Counted from the first letter of the stretch, positions 53,071 through 61,188 are shown. The stretch: DNA of 64,000 nt from Candidatus Skiveiella danica (GCA_016721925.1 JADKHE010000011.1:558001-622000), one strand, 5' to 3'. Program-made: numbers and translations. Notes: generated from the sequence alone by a model not told the origin.

Positions 53071-53750
53071 TGGGTTTCAGCTTCACCGTTGCGGCGACCG
53101 TAGTGCTGGAATCGCTCGATCACCTCGTCCATCTCTTCATCGCTCAGGATGACCGGTGCGCCGATCTGGCTGGCGCGCCAATACATTTCGCACAGCGATT
53201 CCACTTCGATGCTGATCGCCAGGGCCTCATCAAGGTCTCGGCCCAATGCGATCATCCCGTGATTGGCGAGCAGGCAGGCCTTGCGTCCCTCCAATGCCAC
53301 CAGGGCCCGATCCGACAGCGCCTGCGTGCCGAACAGCGCATAAGGCGCGCATCGAATGGTGCGTCCACCGGCCACGGCGATCATGTAGTGAAAAGGCGGC
53401 AGGTCGGCGCCCAGGCAGGCCAGGCTGGTGGCAAAAGGTGCATGGGTGTGGATCACGGCCTGAATTTCAGGCCGTGCCGCGAGCACATCGCGGTGCAGCC
53501 GCCATTCGCTCGATGGCCGCCCGGGCCCCAGGATCACCCCGGAAAAGTCGAGAAGGACCATGTCCTGGGGCGTCAGGTCGGCCGCTGGAACCCCTGACGG
53601 CGTGACCAGAAAGTGCTCTCCCAGGCGGACACCTGCATTGCCCGACGTGCCTCGGTTCAGGCCGAGCCCCACCAGCTCACGCGAGATGTCGACCAGACGT
53701 TGTCGCGGGATCGCTTCAACCGCTGCGGGCCTGACTGCGGGTGCGGACAT
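53067..53750 (-). CDS. ald2: class II aldolase, probable 5-(methylthio)ribulose-1-phosphate aldolase
   Basis: Class II aldolase/adducin-family protein of 227 residues. Phosphate-binding G-T-S-G-N-A-G, catalytic S-E-W, zinc histidines H-T-H and the third in L-L-A-N-H-G-M. By itself it resembles fuculose-phosphate aldolase, but the position between mtnP and mtnA points to cleavage of methylthioribulose-1-phosphate into DHAP and an aldehyde, as in the DHAP shunt. MtnB dehydratase is the main alternative, since both belong to the same fold family. Confidence 0.85.
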   Translation of the reverse strand: MSAPAVRPAAVEAIPRQRLVDISRELVGLGLNRGTSGNAGVRLGEHFLVTPSGVPAADLTPQDMVLLDFSGVILGPGRPSSEWRLHRDVLAARPEIQAVIHTHAPFATSLACLGADLPPFHYMIAVAGGRTIRCAPYALFGTQALSDRALVALEGRKACLLANHGMIALGRDLDEALAISIEVESLCEMYWRASQIGAPVILSDEEMDEVIERFQHYGRRNGEAETQ

Positions 53751-54635
53751 TCAGGCCTTCAGGATGCGGCCGGCCACGGCGTCGAGCCGGGCCAGAACGG
53801 CGGGGTCCCTCGCCGATGCGGCGGTGATCAGTGCGTGGTCCAGCGCATGGCGGCAGGTGCAGGCCGGAGCGCCCGCGTCGGCGGCCAGCGCGGGCGCCAC
53901 CTGGCGAATCAGGCTGCGCGCCTTGTCGGCGTTGGCCAGCAGCACGTGGATGACCTGATCCACGGTCACGGCTTCATGGCCGGGATGCCAGCAGTCATAG
54001 TCGGTAACCATGGCCACGGTGGCGTAGCAGATCTCGGCCTCGCGGGCCAGCTTGGCTTCGGGCATGTTGGTCATGCCGATGACGTCGCATCGCCAGCTGC
54101 GGTACAGCTCCGATTCGGCCAGCGTGGAAAACTGCGGCCCCTCCATCACCAGGTAGGTGCCACCGCGCACGACGGGAATGCCCGCGGTCCGTGCGGCCAA
54201 CTCCAGATGGCCGCCCAGGCGTGAGCACACCGGGTGCGCCATCGACACATGGGCCACCATGCCGGTGGTGAAAAAACTCTTCTCGCGCGCAAAGGTCCGG
54301 TCGATGAACTGGTCGACCAGCACGAAGGTGCCGGGGGCCAGCGCCTCACGCAGCGAACCCACCGCGCTGACCGAGATGAGGTCGGTGACGCCCGCGCGCT
54401 TGAGCGCATCGATGTTGGCGCGGAAGTTGATTTCGCTCGGCGGTATCCGGTGGCCGCGGCCATGGCGGGGCAGGAAGACCATCGGTTGTCCGCCCAGGTC
54501 GCCGAACAGCAGGGCATCCGAAGGGGTGCCAAACGGCGTGTCGATGGTGACCCATCGTTTGTTGTCCAGCCCGTCGATGTCGTAGACGCCGCTGCCACCC
54601 AGAATGCCGATGACCGGCTGGTTCCCGGGCTTCAC
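53751..54635 (-). CDS. mtnP: S-methyl-5'-thioadenosine phosphorylase
   Basis: Nucleoside phosphorylase of 294 residues that splits methylthioadenosine (and probably 5'-deoxyadenosine) into adenine and a sugar phosphate. I-G-I-L-G-G-S-G-V-Y, R-H-G-R-G-H, E-G-P-Q-F-S-T and M-T-N-M-P-E are family motifs. I choose the GTG at 54635, which overlaps the corA stop as GTGA; a longer start lies wholly in corA. The stop directly abuts the aldolase start. Confidence 0.95.
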   Translation of the reverse strand: MKPGNQPVIGILGGSGVYDIDGLDNKRWVTIDTPFGTPSDALLFGDLGGQPMVFLPRHGRGHRIPPSEINFRANIDALKRAGVTDLISVSAVGSLREALAPGTFVLVDQFIDRTFAREKSFFTTGMVAHVSMAHPVCSRLGGHLELAARTAGIPVVRGGTYLVMEGPQFSTLAESELYRSWRCDVIGMTNMPEAKLAREAEICYATVAMVTDYDCWHPGHEAVTVDQVIHVLLANADKARSLIRQVAPALAADAGAPACTCRHALDHALITAASARDPAVLARLDAVAGRILKA

Positions 54636-55618
54636 TTCAGCCACCCCCGGCGCCGGAAGTACCACATGGGCACCAGGGCGCTGGCCACCATGAGCACCAG
54701 CGCATACGGATAGCCCCAGCTCTGGGCGAGTTCCGGCATGTGCTGAAAGTTCATGCCGTAGATGCTGGCAATCAGCGTGGGTGGCAGCAGGGCGACGCTG
54801 GCCACCGAGAAGATCTTGATGATCTTGTTCTGGTTGATGTTGATGAAACCCACGGTGGCATCCATCAGGAAGTTGATCTTGTCGAACAGAAACGCGGTGT
54901 GCGAATCCAGCGAGTCGATGTCACGCAGCAACTGACGTGCATCCTCGAATTGCTCGGCATTGAGCATCTTGCTGCGCATCATGAAGCTGACCGCGCGCCG
55001 CGTGTCCATCATGTTGCGCCGGATGCGGCCGTTCATGTCTTCCTGCCGCGCAATAGCGCCCAGTACCTCGCCGGCCATGGCGTCGGTCACGTCGCCGGAC
55101 AGCACCAGCGTGCCGGCTTTTTCCAGCTCATCGTAGATGCCCTCCAGCGTGTCGGCTGAGTACTCGGCATCGGCGTCGAAGAGCTTCAGCAAGACTTCCT
55201 TGGCATCTTCGATCAGGCCCGGCGCGCGCCGGGCGCGCATGCGCAACAGGCGAAACACCGGAACATCCTCGTCGTGGATCGAAAACAGGACGCCTCGGCT
55301 TTTGAGCTCGGCGTTGTGCTGGTTCAGGATGAATGCCACCCGGACCTGTCGCGGCGCGTCATCGTCTGCAATCAGGAAGTCGCTGCGGATGTGCAGCTCG
55401 CCATTGTCTTCTTCGTAGAACCGCGCGGATTCCTCAATGTCCTCCGACATCGCGTCGTCAGGAATGGACAGGCCGTAATACTGTTTGATCCAGCGTTTCT
55501 CTTCGATCGTGGGCGATTCGAGATCCACCCAGATCGGCTGGAACCGGGACAGTTCCTCGAGCGATTCGATCTCTTCCTGGAACAGGCGCCCGTTGGCAAG
55601 CGTGAATATGTTGAGCAT
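54632..55618 (-). CDS. corA: CorA family magnesium/cobalt transporter
   Basis: CorA of 328 residues: long cytoplasmic N-terminal domain and two C-terminal membrane helices with the ion-selectivity motif Y-G-M-N-F before the second. It mediates Mg2+ (also Co2+) entry. Positive residues end the protein (R-R-R-G-W-L-K). Its stop overlaps the mtnP start, so it heads a four-gene transcript. The leader contains two mutually exclusive hairpins. Confidence 0.94.
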   Translation of the reverse strand: MLNIFTLANGRLFQEEIESLEELSRFQPIWVDLESPTIEEKRWIKQYYGLSIPDDAMSEDIEESARFYEEDNGELHIRSDFLIADDDAPRQVRVAFILNQHNAELKSRGVLFSIHDEDVPVFRLLRMRARRAPGLIEDAKEVLLKLFDADAEYSADTLEGIYDELEKAGTLVLSGDVTDAMAGEVLGAIARQEDMNGRIRRNMMDTRRAVSFMMRSKMLNAEQFEDARQLLRDIDSLDSHTAFLFDKINFLMDATVGFININQNKIIKIFSVASVALLPPTLIASIYGMNFQHMPELAQSWGYPYALVLMVASALVPMWYFRRRGWLK

Positions 55619-55628
55619 GGCTCACTCC

Positions 55629-55699
55629 CATGGGGTTGGCTGGGTCTGGCGAGTGGGGACTTTCGCTTTCAACCCCATGCCAGCAGGGGAGTTGAAAGC
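55629..55699 (-). promoter_or_regulatory. corA leader with two mutually exclusive hairpins
   Basis: On the minus strand, GCTTTCAACTCCCC (plus 55686-55699) can pair with GGGGTTGAAAGC (55665-55676, one bulge), or CATGGGGTTG (55670-55679) can pair perfectly with CAACCCCATG (55629-55638), which lies right beside the ribosome site GGGAG. The two share GGGGTTG, so only one can form. This resembles an attenuator or metal-responsive leader; no known class recognised. Confidence 0.55.
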
Positions 55700-55844
55700 T
55701 ACCGACTTGGGTAGGGTTCCATGAGGGGCTCCAGAAAACGACGCGCGATTATCGCATTGCAGCATGCGCTTGATAGCCCCGCGCTTGACCTTGCATGGCG
55801 CACGGGAAAGCCGGCACAGGGGGCGGCGGATTCCGAAAAATCTG

Positions 55845-55878
55845 ATCACCGTCAACCACTTGCAGGGTTGACGGTGAT
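55845..55878. other. 13-base perfect inverted repeat in the corA-hpf gap
   Basis: ATCACCGTCAACC (55845-55857), eight-base loop, GGTTGACGGTGAT (55866-55878). There is no T-run, so it is more likely an operator or a leader structure than a terminator. The rest of the 410-base corA-hpf gap holds no supported gene. Confidence 0.6.
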
Positions 55879-56028
55879 TCGGGCCGCCTGCGGCATGGCG
55901 TGTGGGGTGGCCGGGATTGCTTTTCGACGTCAACGGGGGCATAGTCATTGCGAGGGAAGAATTCGATTCCCTTGGCCGTTTGAAGAAAAGGCGGCTTTTT
56001 CAACCCAGAGAGCAACAGGAGGCTCCTC

Positions 56029-56358
56029 ATGAACTTGACGATCAGCGGTCACCATCTCGAAGTCACCCCGGCCCTGCGTACCTACGTGACCACCAAGCTT
56101 GATCGGATCACCCGGCATTTTGACCAGGTCGTTGATGTCAAAGTGCTGCTTACCGTGGAGAAGCAGAAAGAAAAGGAAAAACGACAGCGCGCCGAATGCA
56201 ACATCCATGTCAAGGGCAGCGATCTCTTTGCGGAGAGTTCGCACGAGGATCTGTACGCCGCCGTTGATGAACTTGTCGACAAACTGGACCGCCAGGTCGT
56301 CCGGCACAAGAGCAAGGTGCAGGAGCACAAGCACGATACGGCCAAGCGCCTGATGTAA
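56029..56358 (+). CDS. hpf: ribosome hibernation promoting factor (short HPF/RaiA type)
   Basis: Protein of 109 residues of the short HPF family, which binds the ribosome decoding region and helps form inactive 100S dimers in slow growth. M-N-L-T-I-S-G-H-H-L-E-V-T-P-A-L-R and the C-terminal basic H-K-S-K-V-Q-E-H-K match the family. A strong AGGAGG precedes the ATG. It opens the hpf-ptsN-hprK run but has its own terminator. rpoN, which precedes hpf in many species, is absent here. Confidence 0.94.
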   Translation: MNLTISGHHLEVTPALRTYVTTKLDRITRHFDQVVDVKVLLTVEKQKEKEKRQRAECNIHVKGSDLFAESSHEDLYAAVDELVDKLDRQVVRHKSKVQEHKHDTAKRLM

Positions 56359-56381
56359 GGGCACGGCCATCCCGGCAGCGG

Positions 56382-56411
56382 GGCCGCCTGGTTCTTCAGG
56401 CGGCCTTTTTT
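56382..56411 (+). terminator. rho-independent terminator after hpf
   Basis: GGCCGCCTG (56382-56390), six-base loop, CAGGCGGCC (56397-56405), then six T. It should uncouple hpf from ptsN at least partly. Confidence 0.9.
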
Positions 56412-56506
56412 ATGGCGTGCGCGTGCCATTTCACGGTGAGATCCCGGACATTCAGGCGTCATGGGGCGACCATGGCCGTGCGTGCATAATGCGGCTTCTT
56501 CGAACC

Positions 56507-56974
56507 ATGAATCGACTCGCAGCCATCCTTCCCGCCTCGCAGGTCCTTGTGACAGTCGAGGCCACCAGCAAGAAGCGCGCTTTTGAGGAAGTGGGCCTGC
56601 TGTTTGAGAACCTGCATGGACTCAGTCGCGCGGTCGTAACCGACAGCCTGTTTGCACGCGAACGGCTCGGTTCCACCGGGCTCGGTCATGGCGTGGCCAT
56701 TCCCCATGGACGGATCAAAGGCCTGAAAGCGCCGATGGCCGCCGTTTTCCAGCTTTCGCGGCCGATCGGATTTGACGCACCGGACGAACAGCCGGTTGCC
56801 CTGCTGATCTTCCTGCTGGTGCCAGAGGCGGCCACGCAAAAGCATCTGGAAATTCTCTCTGAAATCGCCGAGCTGCTCAGTGACAGCGCCTTGCGTGAAC
56901 GGATCAAGTCCTGCGCCGACTCGGTGCAGTTGCATCACATGATTGCCACATGGCAGTCGGCCCAGCCCGCCTGA
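56507..56974 (+). CDS. ptsN: PTS IIA-like nitrogen regulatory protein PtsN
   Basis: EIIA(Ntr) of 155 residues, a regulatory phosphoacceptor rather than a sugar transporter. The phosphorylated histidine is His67 in G-V-A-I-P-H-G-R. It likely receives phosphate from the HPr or EI encoded at the left end of this window, as no separate ptsO/ptsP is seen. CATAAT at 56485-56490 is a possible -10. hprK follows after four bases. Confidence 0.94.
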   Translation: MNRLAAILPASQVLVTVEATSKKRAFEEVGLLFENLHGLSRAVVTDSLFARERLGSTGLGHGVAIPHGRIKGLKAPMAAVFQLSRPIGFDAPDEQPVALLIFLLVPEAATQKHLEILSEIAELLSDSALRERIKSCADSVQLHHMIATWQSAQPA

Positions 56975-56978
56975 GTCC

Positions 56979-57935
56979 TTGAAACCCACGGTCGTCAGTG
57001 CGGATGTCTTGTTCGAGGACCACCGGGGTACCTTGCACTGGGAATGGGTTGCCGGTCTCGGCGCCTCGGAGCGCCGCTTCGACGAGGTCGCCATCCGCGA
57101 GGCCCGCTCCGGAGCGGACCTGGTCGGGTACCTGAATTACATCCATCCGTACCGGTTGCAGATCCTGGGCGTGCGTGAGGTTGCTTACCTGACGAACGCC
57201 ACCCCCGAGGACTGTGCCCGGCGCATCGCGCGCATCGTGACACTGGAGCCGCCAGTGCTGGTTCTGGCCGACGGACAGGCCGCACCGCCCGCGCTGCTGT
57301 CCATGTGCGAGCGAGCGCAACTGCCGATGTTCTCGACCCGCGAGTCGTCGGCCTTCGTCATTGACGTCCTGCGCGCCTACCTGTCCAAACATTTCGCCGA
57401 TCGCACCAGCATGCATGGCGTGTTCATGGACATTCTCGGACTCGGCGTGATGATCACGGGCGAGTCGGGCCTGGGCAAGAGCGAACTGGGTCTTGAACTG
57501 ATTTCACGGGGCAATGGCTTGGTGGCCGATGACGCGGTGGACTTGTATCGCATCAACCAGACCACGATCGAAGGACGCTGCCCGGAGTTGCTGCAGAACC
57601 TGCTGGAAGTCCGCGGCATCGGCCTGCTGGACATCCGCGCCATTTTTGGTGAGACCGCGGTGCGGCGCAAGATGCGCCTCAAGCTCATCGTGCATCTGGT
57701 GCGGCGCGAGACGATGGAGCGGGAGTATGAGCGGCTTCCGTACGAACCCCTGACCCAGGACGTGCTGGGCGTGCCGGTGCGCAAGGTGGTGATCCAGGTT
57801 GTGGCTGGACGAAACATCGCCGTGCTGGTGGAGGCGGCGGTTCGCAGCGCCATCCTTCAGCTGCGTGGCATTGATACCTATCAGGAGTTCGTCGAGCGTC
57901 ACCGCCGAGCGATGGAAAAGGGCCACGGGCATTGA
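56979..57935 (+). CDS. hprK: HPr kinase/phosphorylase
   Basis: HprK/P of about 318 residues. It phosphorylates Ser46 of HPr with ATP and reverses the reaction. The Walker A motif G-E-S-G-L-G-K-S lies at residues 161-168, preceded by catalytic His146 (M-H-G) and followed by V-A-D-D-A-V-D-L. The likely start is TTG at 56979, giving the K-P-T-V-V-S-A-D-V N-terminus; an earlier ATG at 56943 overlaps ptsN. The stop abuts a repeat copy that forms a terminator. Confidence 0.94.
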   Translation: MKPTVVSADVLFEDHRGTLHWEWVAGLGASERRFDEVAIREARSGADLVGYLNYIHPYRLQILGVREVAYLTNATPEDCARRIARIVTLEPPVLVLADGQAAPPALLSMCERAQLPMFSTRESSAFVIDVLRAYLSKHFADRTSMHGVFMDILGLGVMITGESGLGKSELGLELISRGNGLVADDAVDLYRINQTTIEGRCPELLQNLLEVRGIGLLDIRAIFGETAVRRKMRLKLIVHLVRRETMEREYERLPYEPLTQDVLGVPVRKVVIQVVAGRNIAVLVEAAVRSAILQLRGIDTYQEFVERHRRAMEKGHGH

Positions 57936-57996
57936 AATTGCTACGCTTTTGCTAGCTTCATGTGACCATCTGGCGCTGGGAAGGCGCCATTTTTTC
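57935..57996 (+). repeat. dispersed repeat, copy 8, acting as terminator between hprK and fur
   Basis: AAATTGCTACGCTTTTGCTAG, then TGGCGCTGGGAAGGCGCCA and TTTTTT. TGGCGC (57971-57976) pairs with GCGCCA (57984-57989) ahead of six T, so this copy can end hprK transcription. Confidence 0.7.
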
Positions 57997-58029
57997 GTCT
58001 TTTTTGGGTTTTGAAAGGCTTCGGGCGCC

Positions 58030-58458
58030 TCACTTCGTCCGGTGCGTGCAGTTGGCCCGAGTGCAATGGGCGTACAGGCTCAGCGCATGGTCGGCGATGA
58101 CGAAGCCTTTGGTGGTGGCCACATCGTTCTGGCGTTTTTCGATCTCGGCATCGTAGAACTCCTCGACCCTGCCACAGTCCAGGCAGACCAGATGGTCATG
58201 GTGCTGCCCTTCGTTGAGTTCGTAGACGGCTTTGCCCGATTCAAAATGGCTGCGGCTGAGAATGCCGGCCTGTTCGAACTGGGTCAGCACGCGGTACACC
58301 GTGGCCAGGCCAATGTCGGAGCGTTCCTCCAGAAGAACCCGGAACACGTTTTCGGCCGTCATGTGGCGCTGGCCGCCTTGCTGGAAGATCTCCAGGATCT
58401 TCAGGCGCGGCAGAGTGGCCTTGAGCCCGGTGCTCTTGAGTTCGTCAATGTTGGCCAT
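58030..58458 (-). CDS. fur: ferric uptake regulator
   Basis: Fur of 142 residues, the iron-responsive repressor. The winged-helix domain (L-K-A-T-L-P-R-L-K-I-L, T-V-Y-R-V-L-T-Q-F) is followed by the metal-binding dimer domain (H-H-D-H-L-V-C-L-D-C-G and H-C-T-R-A-N-C-T-H). M-A-N-I-D-E-L at 58458 is the family start. It is divergent from bamE, a common arrangement in betaproteobacteria; no clear Fur box was spotted in the 79-base gap. Confidence 0.95.
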   Translation of the reverse strand: MANIDELKSTGLKATLPRLKILEIFQQGGQRHMTAENVFRVLLEERSDIGLATVYRVLTQFEQAGILSRSHFESGKAVYELNEGQHHDHLVCLDCGRVEEFYDAEIEKRQNDVATTKGFVIADHALSLYAHCTRANCTHRTK

Positions 58459-58537
58459 AGGGTGTTTTCTCCGTCGCACGGATGGCTGTCCGGCCGGAAC
58501 CCAGCCGCTACAATGAGGCGATCATATCGTTTGCTTC

Positions 58538-59077
58538 ATGCCCATGCCTGCCATGTTCCGTTACGGCGTCCGTCGCACCTTCACCCTGGCCACAGTAGCC
58601 GGGATGGCTGCTGCCTTGCTGGCCGGGTGTGGCTATCTGGACGGCGCGCGCAAGCTGGTCGACCCCTACAAGAATGACGTGGTTCAGGGCAATTTTGTAT
58701 CGCGCGAGCAGGTCGAATTCCTCAAGCCGGGCATGACCCGCCAGCAGGTGCGCGACGTCCTGGGCACGCCGCTGATCGCCAGTGTGTTTCATGCCGATCG
58801 TTGGGACTACGTTTTCACGCTGGAGCGGCGCGGCGCCGAGACGCAGAAGTACCGCTTGACGGTCTATTTCAATGGGGACGTCATGGACCGGGTCACCGGC
58901 GACACCATGCCGACCGAAGCCGAGTTTGTTGCCCGTTTCGATGCCGTGAAGAGTTCGCGCAAGATCCCTTTGCTGGAAGCGTCCGAGGAGGATCTGGGCA
59001 AGTACCCGGTGCCCGCCGCTGCCCTGGCGGCGCCGCCAGGCGGCATCACGCCGGGGACCTATCCCCCGCTGGAATAA
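58538..59077 (+). CDS. bamE: outer membrane assembly lipoprotein BamE (SmpA/OmlA)
   Basis: BamE of about 179 residues, a lipoprotein of the BAM complex. The signal peptide ends at lipobox L-L-A-G-C; the mature domain has V-Q-G-N-F-V-S-R-E-Q-V-E-F-L-K-P-G-M-T and R-W-D-Y-V-F, typical of the SmpA/OmlA fold. A C-terminal extension rich in Ala and Pro follows. ATGs at 58538, 58544 and 58553 are all possible. TACAAT at 58509 is a candidate -10. Confidence 0.93.
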   Translation: MPMPAMFRYGVRRTFTLATVAGMAAALLAGCGYLDGARKLVDPYKNDVVQGNFVSREQVEFLKPGMTRQQVRDVLGTPLIASVFHADRWDYVFTLERRGAETQKYRLTVYFNGDVMDRVTGDTMPTEAEFVARFDAVKSSRKIPLLEASEEDLGKYPVPAAALAAPPGGITPGTYPPLE

Positions 59078-59107
59078 CCCGCGCTGACCCGAACAGGGCC
59101 TGTGACC

Positions 59108-59923
59108 ATGACCCCGAACGCCCATCATCAAGTGGCTGTGGCCGGCGCCTCCGGGCGCATGGGTCACATGCTCATCGAGGCCATCGTCGCGTCCGGTGAC
59201 TGCGAACTGGCCGGCGCCCTGGACATCGCGTCCAGCCCCGCCATCGGCCAGCTGGCCAGCGGTTTTATGGGTGCGACTTCGGGCCCGGTGATCACCGCCG
59301 ATCTGGCAGCCGGGCTGGCGAATGCCCAGGTGCTGATCGATTTCACGCGACCGGAAGGCACGCTGGCGCACCTGCAGGTCTGTCGCGCGCTGGGTGTGAA
59401 TCTGGTGATTGGTACCACTGGCTTCACCGAGGCGCAAAAGGCTGAAATCGCTGATGCCGCCCGCGAGATCGCCATTGTCATGGCGCCCAACATGAGTGTG
59501 GGCGTGAACGTGACCCTGAAGCTGCTGGAGATGGCCGCCAAGGCGCTGTCCACCGGCTACGACATCGAGATCATCGAAGCCCACCATCGCCACAAGGTGG
59601 ATGCGCCCTCGGGCACGGCGTTGAAGATGGGCGAGGTGATCGCCGGCGCACTGGGCCGCGACCTGAAAGACTGTGCCGTGTATGCCCGTGAAGGTGTCAC
59701 CGGCGAGCGCGATGCTTCGTCGATCGGTTTTGCGACCATCCGCGGCGGGGACATCGTCGGCGACCATACCGTGCTGTTCGCAGGCACCGGCGAGCGTATC
59801 GAGATCTCGCACAAGTCATCAAGCCGTGCCACCTACGCCCAGGGGAGCCTGCGTGCGGTCCGGTTTCTGGCGGGCCGCAAGAAGGGTCTGTACGACATGG
59901 CCGACGTGCTGGGGTTGAAGTGA
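59108..59923 (+). CDS. dapB: 4-hydroxy-tetrahydrodipicolinate reductase
   Basis: DapB of 271 residues in the lysine/meso-diaminopimelate pathway. The NAD(P)H motif is G-A-S-G-R-M-G near the N-terminus, and E-A-H-H-R-H-K-V-D-A-P-S-G-T-A is the substrate and catalytic signature. The ATG at 59108 is preferred over the GTG at 59102. The stop overlaps the exbB-like start (GTGA). Confidence 0.96.
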   Translation: MTPNAHHQVAVAGASGRMGHMLIEAIVASGDCELAGALDIASSPAIGQLASGFMGATSGPVITADLAAGLANAQVLIDFTRPEGTLAHLQVCRALGVNLVIGTTGFTEAQKAEIADAAREIAIVMAPNMSVGVNVTLKLLEMAAKALSTGYDIEIIEAHHRHKVDAPSGTALKMGEVIAGALGRDLKDCAVYAREGVTGERDASSIGFATIRGGDIVGDHTVLFAGTGERIEISHKSSSRATYAQGSLRAVRFLAGRKKGLYDMADVLGLK

Positions 59924-60573
59924 GCTACTTTCAGCTGATCGCGCAGGGCGATGCGGTCAGCCGGCTGGTGGCGCTGTTGCTGCTGGGCATGTCGGTGGCC
60001 AGCTGGGTCGTGATCCTCTGGAAGGTCTGGTTGTTGCCGCGGGCCCGCACAGATGTCGCGCGCAGCGTTGCCGCGTTCTGGCAATCGGCGTCGCTGGCCG
60101 ATGCGCGGCAGCGCTTGTCCCCATTTGACCGGGAGGCGCTGGTCCTGCCGCTGATCGCGGCCACGCGGGCGGAGGCGTCCGGGACGCTGGCTGCTGCGGG
60201 TGACAGGGCCCAGCAACTGACCCGAGTGTTGCGGGATGCCCTTCATGTTGCTGTGAACAAGCTGCAATATGGCCAGGTGCTGTTGGCAACGGTGGGTTCG
60301 ACTGCGCCCTTCGTGGGATTGCTAGGGACGGTCTGGGGCATTTATCACGCACTCACCAGTATCGCGAGCGCCGGGCAGATCACGATCGACAGAGTGGCCG
60401 GCCCGGTCGGCGAAGCGCTGATCATGACCGCCGCTGGCCTGGCCGTGGCGATTCCGGCGGTGCTGGCCTACAACATCTTCGGACGGCAGATCGGCCGTAT
60501 CGAAGCCGAACTTGAAGGTTTTGCGCGCGACCTGCGTGAACTGCTGGCCAATCACGACGGAGTGGCCAGATGA
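59920..60573 (+). CDS. exbB: MotA/TolQ/ExbB proton channel family protein
   Basis: ExbB-like protein of 217 residues with three membrane helices: one near the N-terminus and two in the C-terminal half (L-A-T-V-G-S-T-A-P-F-V-G-L-L-G-T-V-W-G, with the conserved G-L-x-G-T-V; then A-L-I-M-T-A-A-G-L-A-V-A-I-P-A). With ExbD it converts proton flow into work for TonB. The GTG start overlaps the dapB stop. The TonB partner may be encoded elsewhere. Confidence 0.9.
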   Translation: MSYFQLIAQGDAVSRLVALLLLGMSVASWVVILWKVWLLPRARTDVARSVAAFWQSASLADARQRLSPFDREALVLPLIAATRAEASGTLAAAGDRAQQLTRVLRDALHVAVNKLQYGQVLLATVGSTAPFVGLLGTVWGIYHALTSIASAGQITIDRVAGPVGEALIMTAAGLAVAIPAVLAYNIFGRQIGRIEAELEGFARDLRELLANHDGVAR

Positions 60574-60660
60574 ACGGCAACGGGCTTCCTGGATTGCAGC
60601 GCGATCGTGAGATGCGGCGCTCGCCGCGGATGGGGCGCCCTGCCGCAGGCGGGCATCGTC

Positions 60661-61095
60661 ATGGCGTTCGGACGGCTTGAGCGTCGCGAAGGGCCGCAGC
60701 CCTTCAGCGACATCAATGTCACCCCTCTGGTGGACGTGATGCTGGTGCTGGTGGTGATCTTCATCATCACCGCACCCCTTATGGCCAGCTCCATCCGGCT
60801 GGACCTGCCCCGAGCCGAGAACGCGCAGCCCGGAGACGCGCCCGCGTTTGTCTCTGTGGTGGTGGACAAGGCCGGCCAATCCTACCTGGACGACCAGCCG
60901 CTCACACCCGATGAGTTGGGCGCCCGTCTGGCCCAGCTGGCCAGCCGGCGCGCCGATACCGAGGTCCAGTTGCGCGCGGACGAGGGCGTGCCTTATGGCC
61001 GCGTGGTCGAGGTGATCGGTCTGGCGCAGAAGGCCGGCCTGTCCCGGATCGGCTTTGTTGCCGATCCGCTGAAAGCCACACCCGCCAAACGATAG
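60661..61095 (+). CDS. exbD: ExbD/TolR family protein
   Basis: ExbD-like protein of 144 residues: short cytoplasmic tail (P-F-S-D-I-N-V-T-P-L-V-D-V-M-L-V-L-L-type motif, with the essential membrane Asp), one helix, and a periplasmic domain. It forms the proton channel with ExbB. ATG at 60661 (M-A-F-G-R) is chosen; the frame is open further upstream but the extra sequence is not family-like. It lies 87 bases after exbB. Confidence 0.92.
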   Translation: MAFGRLERREGPQPFSDINVTPLVDVMLVLVVIFIITAPLMASSIRLDLPRAENAQPGDAPAFVSVVVDKAGQSYLDDQPLTPDELGARLAQLASRRADTEVQLRADEGVPYGRVVEVIGLAQKAGLSRIGFVADPLKATPAKR

Positions 61096-61188
61096 GTGCC
61101 TTGGGCGCGGGGCTGCGCCCCGAACGCCTAAAATCGTCGGCAGTAGCCAACCCACCGCCGTCCGACGGCGGCGTTCATGATTGTTCCC

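Noticed and set aside
58459..58537. Fur box in the fur-bamE gap
   Set aside because: No convincing AT-rich 19-base palindrome was seen.
61103..61120. GGGCGC/GCGCCC hairpin between exbD and leuS as a terminator
   Set aside because: No T-run follows; it may be chance in G+C-rich DNA.
61096..61188. T-box or other tRNA-sensing leader before leuS
   Set aside because: The gap is short, lacks T-box sequence and such leaders are not expected in Proteobacteria.
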